64,000 nucleotides of DNA from Rhynchopus sp. YZ270_cl-10 (lineage: Eukaryota; Euglenozoa; Diplonemea; Diplonemida; Diplonemidae), in the NCBI GenBank assembly GCA_964035575.1, contig OZ037895.1, forward strand, positions 1,116,001 through 1,180,000, written 5' to 3'. The notes under the pieces were generated by a model. It was not told where the DNA came from. It saw only the letters and a program-made list of their open reading frames with translations, and searched no databases. Each line of letters opens with the position of its first letter. Positions within the stretch are counted from its first letter, which is position 1. The translations under genes were made by a program, and so were the position numbers. Below are positions 10,081 through 20,141 of this stretch, in pieces.

Positions 10081-11214
10081 ACCACAGTCCGCCGTGAAGG
10101 CGTTTTTTTTGCACTTATTTTCCCCAAATTCTCTTGCGTTCTTAGAGATGTATTTCCCCCTATGTGGGTTTATTCATCTTTTCCTCTCTCACCCTCACCC
10201 TCACCCCATCCCCCTCCACAAGAACGATTTGGCTTCATCTCTATATTTTCTTTCTCTTTTTTCATTTCCTTCTGAAAGATCAGGCGCTAGGATCCCTATT
10301 CGTTTTTCTCTCTTTTTCGTTTCTCTCTTTTTTTTTTCTCTCTCTCTTTTTCTCTTTCTCCGTTACCCGCTATTTTTTTTGTGGAGCAGCTTTTTTATCT
10401 TTTTTGCTGCGTGTAAGGAGATCCAAACAAGAGAATTTAGTCTTTTTTTTTTTTTGAGACCGTTCACATTACCGTTACGTTATCTAAAGCATATTTTTTT
10501 TTTGTGGTGTTCCCTCCAGGTGGCATGTTTTAGGTGACTCAGCATGAGACATCTTTAAAACTGTTATTTTTGGAATGGAAAACTCCACTTCGAAACCCCT
10601 ACAACGTACCAACACAACGCAGCCCTTCTGTCTCTTTCTATTTGCATATGGTGAAGGGTGAAAAAATCGCAAAAAACCTCCCTAAAAAAACAAAAATTCA
10701 TTGGAATAGTGAAAAAACCCCTCTTTTGAGCAGCTGAACACGATACCAACGGAGAAAAAAAAGAAGGAAATTGAGTGGCAGATCTTTTACCCGCTGCCGG
10801 TGGTGTAAAGTGATTTGTCTTTACCCAATGCCCCTTTTTTTAAACACAACTCCTTTTGTAAGTTTTGATTTTTAGAGGGGGAGACAGCGAATTACCCAGA
10901 TTGTAGCCAAAGGAAATGCAAAAGAATGGGAAAAAAGTAAAATAAAGAGTATCTTCGTTTTGGGGGCACCAAAAGGAAGTGGGTTATTTCCCACCCAGTG
11001 TACCCCACATTGTGGAGAAGAAGTGCACCAAAAAGACTGATCCAGAAGGCTGTACGAGACTTCGCGCTCAGTGTTTGTTTTTTTGTTTTTGAAAAGATAT
11101 TCGAAGGGTTTTTAAAGGTACCAATTTACAGTTATTTCTTATTTTTTTTATTTTACTGCGCTTTGCATCACTGTTCGAGCTCGCTCAATCAATTGACGTG
11201 CAAGGCGTTCGCTT
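10081..11214. other. AT-rich intergenic DNA
   Basis: T/C-rich tracts, including CTCACCCTCACCCTCACCCC at about 10185. A degraded family A copy lies at 10531-10558 (TAGGTGACTCAGCATGAGA). No gene seen. Confidence 0.5.
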
Positions 11215-11297
11215 TGATATGTGTGTAGGCACATTCATCTTTCAAGATTTATTTTTTGCTTCAAGGTGTCAACACAGTGAGGCTTAGGTTCATCTTG
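11215..11297 (+). repeat. Adjacent family B and family A hairpins
   Basis: B: GATATGTGTGTAGGCACATT, CATCTTTCAAG (loop almost absent). A, 12 bp on: CAAGGTGTCAACACAGTGAG, GCTTAGGTTCATCTTGG, keeping the 3' arm but not the 5' inner arm. Confidence 0.6.
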
Positions 11298-11417
11298 GAA
11301 AAAAACATTTTTCTGGAGTCGCAATTTCCGAAAAAAAAATAAGTTTTTTAGGCGCGAAAAGGCGGAAAGAAAAACCCCACTTCCCCCCCCAGTTCGTTTT
11401 TGTCCCTCCTTTTTTTA

Positions 11418-11455
11418 TAGGTGACTAAGGCTTTAGATTCATGTCGCAAGCTTTT
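11418..11455 (+). repeat. Minimal family A hairpin
   Basis: TTTATAGGTGACTAAGG, CTTTAGATTCATGTC, GCAAGCTTTTC. The loop is reduced to almost nothing, while the two arms survive. Confidence 0.6.
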
Positions 11456-11717
11456 CTCTATTGTTTTTGCCCCAGCACTTGCCTCCTTTCAAATGTGAAG
11501 GGAAAGTCGTCTTTGTTGCATCCCTTTTTATGAGAATTGTATTGGGGAAGCCTAATACACACACAGCGTTTTTTTTTTTTTTTTTGTTCTTATTTTTTTT
11601 TTTCCTCTTTCGTTGAGAAGCAAAAGGCGAAAGGTTCAGAGTGCATAGTGAAATCACATCCTTCGAGCGTTGTGTTTGCCATCGCTATAAACTTGGCCAA
11701 ACGTTCTTTGCTTTTTC

Positions 11718-11762
11718 AAAGGTGACTGGGCATCAGAGGCTTGGATTCATCTTACAAACTTT
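11718..11762 (+). repeat. Family A hairpin held by G-U pairs
   Basis: AAAGGTGACTGGGC, ATCAGAG, GCTTGGATTCATCTTA, CAAACTTTTT. Inner stem CTGGGC/GCTTGG pairs only if G-U is allowed, which would matter in RNA and not in DNA. Confidence 0.7.
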
Positions 11763-12016
11763 TTGCTTTTTTTTTCAATATTTACGCAAAACGAAAAACA
11801 AAAACGCAATCTATTACGGGGAGAACCAACGCGGGGGGTGGATATTTTGTTGTAATTTTTTTTGTTGTATTTTTCTATTGTCGACAACACAACAAAAAAG
11901 AACTAAAAAAGCCACTCCCGTCACCCCCCTCTCAGTAGGGGATTGCTCGTTACCGATTTTTTTTCAAGGCGAAAAAAAATGGTTTTTTTTTTCTTTCTCC
12001 TTCTGTTCTTATATGG

Positions 12017-12053
12017 GGTGAGCTAAGCATCGAGACTTAGTTTTCTCCATTGT
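12017..12053 (+). repeat. Family A hairpin repeat
   Basis: GGTGAGCTAAGC, loop ATCGAGA, CTTAGTTTTCTCCATTG. The inner stem is good; the outer 3' arm is altered. Confidence 0.55.
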
Positions 12054-12138
12054 AAGAAAGAATACCCTTTTTCTTTTTCTTCTTCCCGGCAGTCAAGATC
12101 CTTTGGAACGTTTCAGCACACCTTTTTATTTATTTCAA

Positions 12139-12180
12139 AGATGATGTGTGTGCACGAGAGGCCCATTCATCTTACAAATT
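12139..12180 (+). repeat. Family B hairpin repeat (near consensus)
   Basis: AGATGATGTGTGTGCACGAG, AGGCCCATTCATCTTACAAA, TTTTTC. The tail TTACAAATTTTTC is that of family A, linking the two families. Confidence 0.7.
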
Positions 12181-12811
12181 TTTCTTTACTCTTTTTTTTT
12201 TTGCCCCTTCTGCATGTATCGGTGTGTCTCGCTCTCCTTTGCTTTCTGCTGAGGGGTCACATTGATATAATCTCAAGCTTTTTCCCTCCTTCTCCCTTTC
12301 ACACTTTTTAAAAAAAATAGTATTTTACAACAAATCAAAATGACCGAACGAAAAAGAAGACGCTGTTTCCCTACCCCCTCTTACGGTGGTGGTGGGTGTA
12401 CCAGTGAGCGCACGTGTGGCGGATGCCCTGTAGCGTAAGAATATTGCGCCCTTCCTTGGCTAGTTTCCTCCCTCAAGACAAGACATAATCATTCAAAAAA
12501 GAAAAAAAAAAAAAACGCGTTCGAGACTCGTTCTGTCTCTAACAATAAAGGAAAGAACCAACCGAAAATATATTTCCAAAAATAAATGAAACTTTCTGTC
12601 GGTTGTTACGACCACTGATGTTTCCCCAGACCTACATAATACGCTTGAGAATTCAGAAGAAGCGTTTTAGTATTAGATTTTCTTTTTTGACACGTTGTTC
12701 TTCTTTTGTTAATAGGTGTGTGTGCATACTCACATCTTTCTTTTTTTTTTTTGCATATTATCACCATTTTTGGTGGTTTGCTGATAATATTTTTTCAAAA
12801 AAAAACGGAAA
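12181..12811. other. AT-rich intergenic DNA
   Basis: Contains a GC-richer patch at 12375-12450 (GGTGGTGGTGGGTG) and a weak family B trace at 12713-12740. No gene seen. Confidence 0.5.
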
Positions 12812-12874
12812 GTGGAGATTGCATAAACTGTGGCAACGCAGCCGAGGCAACTACACTACTCCAACAATTTTATC
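12812..12874 (+). repeat. Family D hairpin repeat
   Basis: Inner hairpin is TGTG-GCAA-CGCA, again one pair converted to G-U, then GCCGAGGCAACTACACTA, CTCCAACAATTTTATC and an A run. Confidence 0.75.
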
Positions 12875-12924
12875 AAAAAAAAACAAGTAATTGCTATCGG
12901 AAAAAAAACGGGGTGTGATGTGGA

Positions 12925-13265
12925 ACTCCATCCTGTAGAAATAATCTACAGCACGTCCAGCATTCTGCTCTTCTGCAGGTATGTTAACGCTCTTCGTACG
13001 CTGCCAGATCCACTGGGACGCCAGCATCTGAAACGTTCAAGAAGGGGCGCTGTCCTCTCCGTCCAGCACCATCTGCTCGATAGCGTTGTTGGACGTCGGC
13101 TCGGTAGGCTCGGCGTGTTCCAGCTCGTTTTTGTCCACAGGCTCCCCACATTGTCGTCGTCGTTGGAGTGCGGAAGAAGCACAGAATGCACAGACTACAA
13201 CACATCGATCACACCAGGCACATCAGCACCTCCAGCAAATCGCCAGGATGCTACGGTGGTTTCCA
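12925..13265 (-). other. GC-rich island, possible decayed coding sequence
   Basis: About 340 bp of balanced composition inside AT-rich DNA. One minus-strand frame reads with protein-like composition (acidic stretch NELEHAEPTEPTSNNAIEQM) but is broken by a stop, then continues WQRTKSVNIPAEEQNAGRAV. I do not recognise a family. Its isolation and decay suit a transposon remnant; this is inference. Confidence 0.35.
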
Positions 13266-13877
13266 CAGCACACCCCGTTTTTTTCTTAGCAATTACTTGT
13301 CCTTGTTGTTATTGTTGTTTTCAACCACCTTCCTTCAACCCTTGTGGGATCAGTCGTTATTTTTTCGCGAAAACATGAAATTACACATTTCAAGAGAACA
13401 AATTAAAAAGGGTCCTTATTTGCATTTTTGGGCTCCGCCCGTGCAGTGGTGGGGTCAATCTCGAAAATTGGACAATTTTTTGACCACTTAAATTTTGAGA
13501 AATATGAGCCCGGTTGCTTATACGTGGGGCCCATTTTCGGCTAAAATTTTCCTCAAAATCTGGTTTTGTAAAATTGACCCTTTACTCCCCCCCCACATCG
13601 ATTTCAATACTATACCTTACTTCACCTACGGTTGCCCTTACAGGGGGGGGTGAAGGAAGGTAAGTTGAAAAGTGTTGAGCCATGCGTTGCACGCACAACT
13701 AAAAATGTGGTAACTGCTGTTTCAACAAAATGTTCAAAAAGAAAAGGAAAGAAAAAAGAAAACTCTGCATTGACCAGGTGCGCAGATCTGAGTCTTTCCA
13801 CTTCAGGTGGGCATTCTCTCTCCTGGTCGCTCGTCGATGCATCAATCAAAAAAAAAATTTTAAAAAAAATCTCCAAA

Positions 13878-13919
13878 AGTGCACCCGTAGGTGCCTTACA
13901 CTAATACAACCAAGTTTTA
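13878..13919 (+). repeat. Family E hairpin, partial
   Basis: AAAGTGCACCCGTAGGTGCC, TTACACTAATACAACCAAG, TTTTATTC. The tail is intact; the stem is replaced by GCACC/GGTGC, which still pairs. Confidence 0.6.
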
Positions 13920-14738
13920 TTCTAGGGGAAAAAAAACACACATGCACATACATTTTTCCCCCTTATCTTTTTGCATCTTTTTTTTTGTGTCATTAAAGGT
14001 ACATAGTGAGGCTAAAGCGGGGGGAGGTGGGTTTAGGATCACAGGTACCAATCCTTTAAATTGCGATATCTTTCTTTCTTTTTCCTTTTTTTGTTTTTTT
14101 TTTCTTGCAACCCCCCTCTCCTTTGTGAACCAAAGCCCAAGATTTCTGGTTATTCTGTTACTTTCGCTTTTTTTTTTTTCAAAAAAAAATCCTTTTTCAT
14201 TCCCCAACGACCTTTTTGTTCTGAACGTAGTAAAAATGGTCTATATTCCTTGTAAACAACATTCCCCCCTTTTTTTTTTTGCTCATTGGTGGTAAAACAC
14301 CATGTAGCAGCAAAAACAAAAACAAAAAATGTTCTCAGCAAGGGAAGAAAAATAAAGGAAAAGAAAAGGAAGGGAGAGAAAGCTACAGTAACAGTAGCGA
14401 GAAAAAGGGGCATTTTTTTTTATCACTTTTTTTTTTTCTTCCAAAGGGAGGGCTTGCAATTAAAAAAAAAATATTGCCCAAACGATTATTTCACATCTTT
14501 TGACATTTTTTCTCTTCCCCTTCAGACGGGGTGCAAAAAAAAAACCCCCCCCCTCTGTTGAAGACGCTCTCGGTATACCCACCTAAGGTGGGTACTGGGC
14601 GACAGTTGACAAATTTATCTCCAACTTGTCGTACGGTGTGCAAACCAACCCCATCCTTATTTTTTTTTTCCAACTTAGTCAACTTCATAGTACTACACAA
14701 TATGGTGATCGGAAGAAGGGGCGGTATTCACCCAAAAA
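13920..14738. other. AT-rich intergenic DNA
   Basis: A, T and C runs. A faint family A-like trace lies at 13995-14045. Open frames are low-complexity. No gene seen. Confidence 0.5.
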
Positions 14739-14850
14739 CAGGGCGTTCGCCCCGGGGCGAAAAATATTTTTTTTCGTTAAAAAAATCTTTTCCTGAAAAA
14801 ATGACATTTTATTTCGCCCCAGGGCTTCGCCCCACCGGGGCGAAACCCTG
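14739..14850. mobile_element. 112-bp foldback element, CAGGG/CCCTG ends
   Basis: Left CAGGGCGTTCGCCCCGGGGC, right GCCCCACCGGGGCGAAACCC plus TG. The right arm carries an extra inner hairpin GGGC-TTCG-CCC. It is followed by (AAAT)n. Non-coding; CAGGG ends suggest a hAT-type terminus. Confidence 0.6.
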
Positions 14851-14930
14851 TATAAATAAATAAATAAATAAAAAAAGGGGGAAAAAAAAAAAAAAAGAGA
14901 GAGAGAGAGATTTCTCCCCACCACCCTGTA

Positions 14931-15370
14931 GACCCCCCCGGAGGGGGGGTCGTAGAGGGGTGTCCACTGTACTCAAAATCATCCGCAAACCCGCCTGCCG
15001 TGAGAGGAAGTTTCCCCAGCACTCCCGCTCGCTCCTCAATCCTGCAGTCTGCTGAAGGTGTACCGTACCCCCTGTTATAGAAGGTGTCACTGCTCGTGTC
15101 AACTCTACTTTCAACGGCAGAGAGTTGAAAATAATCAAAATAAGGATGAAGTCTCATATGACAGATGCCTCTCTTGTACATCTGTTTGATTAAACAACAC
15201 AAAGAGACCCTCAGTGAGGGGGGATTGATGAAATTCTCCATCGTTTTGCTGGTTTTAGTTTCAGGAAAGTTCAGCTGTAATATCACTTGTGCTGGGGAAG
15301 GGATCACGCGCAAATCGCAAATTTTTTTTGACCATTCAGTACCAGGGATTCACCCCACGAACTAACTTCT
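14931..15370 (-). other. Unrecognised GC-richer segment with an open minus frame
   Basis: A frame on the minus strand from 15313 to about 14930 gives plausible protein (FPETKTSKTMENFINPP, then CHMRLHPYFDYFQLSAVESR) before running into low-complexity Phe/Ser. I recognise no domain. A GACCCCCCC-GGA-GGGGGGGTC palindrome marks its left edge at 14931-14951. A transposon remnant is likelier than a host gene, given the lack of a clear start or partner exons. Confidence 0.35.
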
Positions 15371-15509
15371 CTCCGGCGGGAAAATTTTTTTTGACCTATT
15401 TTAAGCACTAGTAAAAAAACGAAAATTTCGGGGTTTTTGGCATTTCGCCACGATCAGGAAAAAACGATGGCGATAGCGAACGCCCTGCCCAAAAACAAAA
15501 AAACACGGG

Positions 15510-16015
15510 TCAGGAAAGATCTTTTGTCTTTTTTTGTCTTTTTTCGAGAATCTCGGGAGAAAAAAAAAAAAAATCAAGATTTTCAGGATTTTTGTCTTTT
15601 TTTTTCAGGATCTCTCGAGATCTTTGAGATCTTTGAAAAATCCTGAAAAAAAAAGGAAAAAAAAGGAAAAAAAGAGAAAAAAAGATGAAAAAGATCTTGA
15701 AAATCTTTTTTTTCTCAAAAAAAAGATAAAAAAGATTTTTGGGATTTTGAAAAATCTTTTTGGGAAAAAAAAAAAAAAAGATTTTGAAAATCTTTTTTTT
15801 TTTTTTCAAAGATTTCTCAAGATCTCGAGATTTTTCATGAAATTTCATGGATTTTTCCAGGATTTTTCAGGATTTTTTCAGGATTTTCCCAGGATTTTCA
15901 AATCTTTTCTCTTTTTTTTTTTCTCCCAAAAATCTTTTTTTTTTTTTTTTTTCGGGAGAAGAGGATTTTTTTTCTCGAAAAAAAAAAAAAAAAAAAAGAT
16001 CTTTCCCGACCCGTG

Positions 16016-16030
<15 letters not shown>
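15510..16030. repeat. Low-complexity GATTTTTC/AAGATCTT region
   Basis: About 500 bp made of GATTTTTCAGG, AAGATC, TTTCTCGAGATC and A/T runs, rich in GATC, TCGAGA and CTCGAG palindromes. It looks like a degenerate satellite built by slippage. Confidence 0.7.
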
Positions 16031-16050
<20 letters not shown>

Positions 16051-16083
16051 ACACACACACATCTCTCAACAGATAAACGTTTC

Positions 16084-16114
<31 letters not shown>

Positions 16115-16118
16115 ACAC
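16020..16118. repeat. Poly-A, (CA)n and poly-C tracts
   Basis: About 30 A, then (CA)6, later 17 C, then (CA)9. Simple slippage repeats. Confidence 0.9.
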
Positions 16119-16273
16119 GACAAACAAGCTCGAGAGAGTTCTATATTTGAGAGTATCTTTGGTGCCATCGCGAACCGCTGCTATTTCGCGCCTACATTCG
16201 TAGGTGAAATAGACGTTGTTCACGAACATCTTCGCTTTCCTTTTTTTTTTTCCTTCTTTTTTTTTTAGTCCTG

Positions 16274-16360
16274 TTTAGTGACAAGTACGTGAGGCTAAGG
16301 ATAATCTTTACCAAATGTACTTTTTTTTTTTTAGATGTGTATACGAATAAGCCATTCATC
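16274..16360 (+). repeat. Family A then degenerate family B hairpin
   Basis: A: TTTAGTGACAAGTACGTGAG, GCTAAGGATAATCTTTACC. B after a T run ending TTTAG: ATGTGTATACGAATAAGCC, ATTCATCC. Both begin right after T-tract-AG or nearly so. Confidence 0.55.
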
Positions 16361-16759
16361 CAAATGGCTGGTAGCACAGTGATGGGTCAAAAGGCGTGTC
16401 TGCATCGAGAAAAAAAACCATTTCTTTACTCTTTTTGTGTATCTTATCACCATACGATTTCTTTACCGACCAAATCGGATCAGAGCCCCATAAAAAACCC
16501 CTCATCGGAGGTGCGTTTTTCCACATTTCCAAGTTCCCCCCACAATTTTCTACATTTATTTCATTTTCTTTTCGAGTAAGAAAAATATTTTTCAAAAAGG
16601 ATCACAAACTATAGCAAAAAAAAACCACTCATGCATGCACATGGTACTTTTCAATGTATTCATTTATCTTTAAAAAAAACCACATCTTTCATTATTTCCA
16701 CACAGATCCTGCGAATTGAGTAAGACGGGTAGTTGTTTCGACAGCTGCATTTTCCTTTT

Positions 16760-16800
16760 AGAGGTGATTAAGCACGAAAGGCTTAGGGTCATCTTCTTAA
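16760..16800 (+). repeat. Family A hairpin repeat
   Basis: AGAGGTGATTAAGC, loop ACGAAAG, GCTTAGGGTCATCTTC. A TTTTCCTTTTAG tract precedes it. Inner stem TTAAGC/GCTTAG carries one G-U. Confidence 0.75.
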
Positions 16801-16838
16801 TTTATTTATTTTTTTCTCATTTTTTTCCATTGACAAAA

Positions 16839-16900
16839 GTAGGCAGAGATTGCACAATGTGGCAAAACACAAACAGGCAAACCGCACTACTTCAAATTTT
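16839..16900 (+). repeat. Family D hairpin, diverged
   Basis: GCAGAGATTGCACAATGTGG, CAAAACACAAACAGGCAAAC, CGCACTACTTCAAATTTTT. The tail is a T run in place of the usual A run. Confidence 0.55.
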
Positions 16901-17133
16901 TTTCTTTTTCAAAAAAATTAAAAAAATATAATCAAACAACATCGATATTAGAGCATCTCATAGTGAGTCTACAAAACACTAAAACATCGAAATCTGGGCG
17001 TAAAATAACAAAAAAACCCCCAATTAAGAGTTATATCAACAACACACTAAACCAAACCCACACCTCTGCCACTGCGATCGGCAGAGTAATCAAAAAAAAA
17101 AAAAAAAAAAAAAATCTATTCCTTTGAAATTCA

Positions 17134-17196
17134 TTGCCCTTCGGGCGACTTGTGTTAAAGAACCCGCCTTCGGACAGAGTGATTGTCGAAACTACA
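17134..17196 (+). repeat. Double UUCG-loop hairpin
   Basis: GCCC-TTCG-GGCG and CCGCC-TTCG-GACAG lie 25 bp apart, followed by GATTGTCGAAACTAC. Both loops are UUCG tetraloops closed by C-G. A family E hairpin follows 18 bp downstream, as it does near 4794. Confidence 0.55.
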
Positions 17197-17213
17197 AAAA
17201 AAAATTTTTAATT

Positions 17214-17262
17214 ATAGTGGAGTACACTCTAGGGTGGCTACACTAATACAACCAAGTTTTCA
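17214..17262 (+). repeat. Family E hairpin repeat (reference copy)
   Basis: ATAGTGGAGTACACTCTAGG, GTGGCTACACTAATACAACC, AAGTTTTC then A run. TAGTG pairs with CACTA, and CACTC pairs with GGGTG through one G-U. Confidence 0.75.
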
Positions 17263-17971
17263 AAAAAAAATAAAATAAACCGAGAGACAGACCGATCTGA
17301 CTCTGCCCTTTCTTTTCAAATATCTCACCCTTAAAAGGTGTATGTGTCACGGACACAGGGTTGCCACCCCTACGTTCACACCCCCCTCTTCCCCCCCCCC
17401 CCACCTGTTTGTCACGTTTTCGTTTTCTTTTCAGCTGATTTTCCTTTTCTAGTGTTTGTCGACCAGTGGTTGTTTCTCGGTAACTGATCATTATTTGAAT
17501 TCACCACGACTCTTTGGTCCCTGTTCATGTCGGTTCTTGGTCCTTGTACTTTTTAGGGCTACGTGCTTTATATACTACTTATATGTAGTTATGTATTTTC
17601 CAAGTGGACCCGACTACCCGATGTTTTACATCATTTTCTTTTACTTTTAATCCTACCTTTTAGCGAAAAACACTCCCACCCTCCCCAATACAGAAATCTG
17701 TTTTTGTCCCCAGACTGCCCCCCTGTTTTGGATACGGAGTGCCTTTTGTTTTAAATAAAAAGTAATTTATTGCTTTTATCTATTCAAAAAAAAATATTTA
17801 TTTATCAAAAACCCCCCACCTGTTCTGGATTTTGCCCCCCCCCTCCTCACCAACCCATTAAGATTTGTGTATCGAGGTACACTTTCTAGTTTTTTTTTTT
17901 TTCTCTTCCCCATTTTTTCTCAAAACAGACAAAGTCACAAGCTGTTGCATGTGATTTCTTTTTTTTCGATT
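17263..17971. other. AT-rich intergenic DNA
   Basis: Mixed T/C tracts and two C runs near 17390 and 17838; no repeat family copy and no gene recognised. Confidence 0.5.
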
Positions 17972-18655
17972 AAGATGTGTACCGGCCGCGTACATATTAC
18001 GTCGCGTATTTATTACGGGGGGTACTTATTACGTCGCGTACTAATTAAGTCGCTTTTTGGGGGCCCGCGGGCGCCCAAAAAGCGACGTAATTAGTACACA
18101 CCGTAAGGTGAAAAAAAGTGGGGATAATCATGTTGGAACACAGCTGGTGTGGGCACATCACTGGGGGGATACCGCCAAACCCACACAATCCCGAAGTCAT
18201 CGCAGATGTGTGTGAGCGAGGAGGAGAGCAAACCCAACACGCGGCGCATGTAGACGGCACAGGGTAAGGTGGAAGAAATCGGTGAGAACTCTGCCACAGT
18301 GCGTCTAGTACCTCCGTATGTGCAAGAGGAGTGGGAAGTGCCAATGAGTTCCTCAAATCCGAATTTTGAGCCATTCGTTCATATTTCAACAAACATTGCA
18401 AAAACGTTTGCATGTTGCAATCTCTGCCCAATGTAACCTTGTAAAGGGCCGAGGGCCAACACGCCAACACCAAGAGAAATGCCAGACATCCTTCCCACTC
18501 ACCTTGTACGTAGATTTTGTTTTTCTTCAAAAAATTAATTACGTCGCACACTTATTACGTCGCGTACTAATTAAGTCGGCATTTTCCCTAACCGACTTAA
18601 TTAGTACGCGACGTAATATGTACGCGGCCGGTATGCAGATTCATCTTAATCTTCA
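17972..18655 (+). repeat. Family B hairpin split by an inserted element
   Basis: The 5' arm AAGATGTGT (17972-17980) and the 3' arm ATGCAGATTCATCTTAATC (18633 on) are separated by the inverted-repeat element at 17981-18632. The hairpin repeat is therefore older than the insertion. Confidence 0.65.
17981..18632. mobile_element. 652-bp inverted-repeat element, ACCGGCCGCGTAC ends
   Basis: Left end ACCGGCCGCGTACATATTAC plus GTCGCG, mirrored exactly at the right. Each end also contains further TTACGTCGCGTACTAATTAA blocks, and a GGGGGCCCGCGGGCGCCC palindrome lies near 18060. A minus-strand frame (18551-18045) is open for 168 codons, has Cys-rich stretches and matches nothing I know. No clear transposase, and no target duplication I can read. 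A remnant with CCGCGTACATATTAC lies at about 38485-38575. Confidence 0.75.
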
Positions 18656-18666
18656 ACTTCTCTTTT

Positions 18667-18712
18667 TAGAGGTACACTTGTCACGAGAGGGCTTAAAATT
18701 TCAAGCCAACTT
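18667..18712 (+). repeat. Family F hairpin-like repeat
   Basis: AGAGGTACACTTGTCACGAG, AGGGCTTAAAATTTCAAG, CCAACTTTT. Its partner at 60105 shares TGTCACGAGAGGGCTT and TTTCAAG. The loop CACGAGAG is that of families A and B. Confidence 0.6.
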
Positions 18713-18788
18713 TTCGCCACACCCTTGGCACTTTTTTTTCCTCCTCTTTTGGGTTCATCTTACAGACATTTTTTTCTCTTTTTTTCTC

Positions 18789-18823
18789 TAAGATGACTAA
18801 GCACAAGAGGCTTAGAGTCATCT
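18789..18823 (+). repeat. Family A hairpin, fully Watson-Crick
   Basis: AAGATGACTAAGC, loop ACAAGAG, GCTTAGAGTCATCT. Here both the outer stem AGATGAC/GTCATCT and the inner stem CTAAGC/GCTTAG are perfect. It is the best evidence for the two-stem fold. Confidence 0.8.
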
Positions 18824-19486
18824 AATTTTTTCGTTTTCTCCAAATCTGACTTTTTCTTAGATTTGAGAGAGAAAAAAAAAAATTGATGTTTTGTGCAGAC
18901 CTGTGTATCTCCACGAGCATTTTATTTTTCTCATTGGTTTATACGCGTTAATTATTTTGCTTCTTTACCCCCCTTTCCCCCTCGTTCTCCTTTAAGACGT
19001 ACTGCTTAGTGTTCATCTTAGAAATGAGGGGGTTTTTTCTCCTCTTCTTAACTCCTTCCTTTTATCCCCCCCTTAATTTTTTCTTGTCCTCTTTGTGTTA
19101 TGTTTTTTTTAGTTCTTTTTGGAAAGGTGAATTGTGCAGTGAGATGGACGTTAATGATAAATGACGTTTAATCTATATGATGGGCTAAGCACATACTTGG
19201 AATTATCTTTACCAAAAAAAGGGGGGAAAAAAACAAAAAAAAAAAAAAAAAAACAAAAAAAAAAGATCATTTTTCTGATTCATCTTTAAGGTTTCTTCTC
19301 TATTTGGTTCTTTGATACACCTTTCATGCAGTAAAATGAACTGCCTTGTGGTTTTACTGTGGTTCTACTGTTGTAAGCCAACGATAAAAACCGCAAATAA
19401 AACGACAAGGACAATTCATTTTTACCGTCGTGTAGGTTGTGTATCTCCAACAGACACTATTTTATTATGCAAACTGTGTGTGTGAG
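18824..19486. other. AT-rich intergenic DNA with decayed family A traces
   Basis: 18992-19022 keeps GCTTAGTGTTCATCTTA, and 19122-19218 holds GGGCTAAGCACATACTTGG in a decayed context. An inverted repeat lies at 19346-19412 (see that entry). No gene. Confidence 0.5.
19346..19412. repeat. Long hairpin, copy 1
   Basis: CTTGTGGTTTTACTGTGG, CTACTGTTG, 5-nt loop, CAACGATAAAAACCGCAAA, CGACAAG. A related hairpin lies at 35817-35874, and both are flanked by a TTGAATTGT-like motif. Confidence 0.55.
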
Positions 19487-20141
19487 GTGGGTAAGGGTAG
19501 GCACAATTTTTCTTGTGTTTAATGCTCGGTCGGGTCCCAAAAAGTTCCGCGCGCGCGCGCAGAAAAAAACACACAAAGAAAAAAAAACACACACAGAGAC
19601 ACAGCAAAAATAAAACATCGAAGCCAGGCTGTCTTCTAATTCTGGAAATTTTCCGGAAAATTCCGACATCCGGAAGCAATTTTTTCCCTTGAAAAAACAG
19701 TGGGTTTTCAGCCCAAACATGCCGCGATAGACATTTCCAGAATCCGCTCGTTCTGTGGTGGGGGATATACAGAAAAACCGACAAAATTTAGTGGCATAAA
19801 TTTCCACAAAATATGAACCCATCCTCATGAACAAGGGTCATTTTCAGGTCGGAAAATCCACATTCGGATAAAATTGTGGCGTTCCTGACTGGGAACAGGT
19901 AGCGCCGCAGGCGCACGGTACCCAACTTTTGTCTTTTTATTTTCCCCTTTTCTCTGCTTTCTTTTGATGCGCGAGCCGATTGCTCTCCACGGTGGGGTCA
20001 CAGGATAGAATTATATCATGTGACCCACTCGTATATGGATGATTCTGTGTTCGAAGATATTTGGTTGATTTTTCCCGTGGAGGAAGACGGGAGGGAAAGT
20101 CAAGATAACCTGTTGACGTAAGGCAATGTTTTTTTTTCTTC

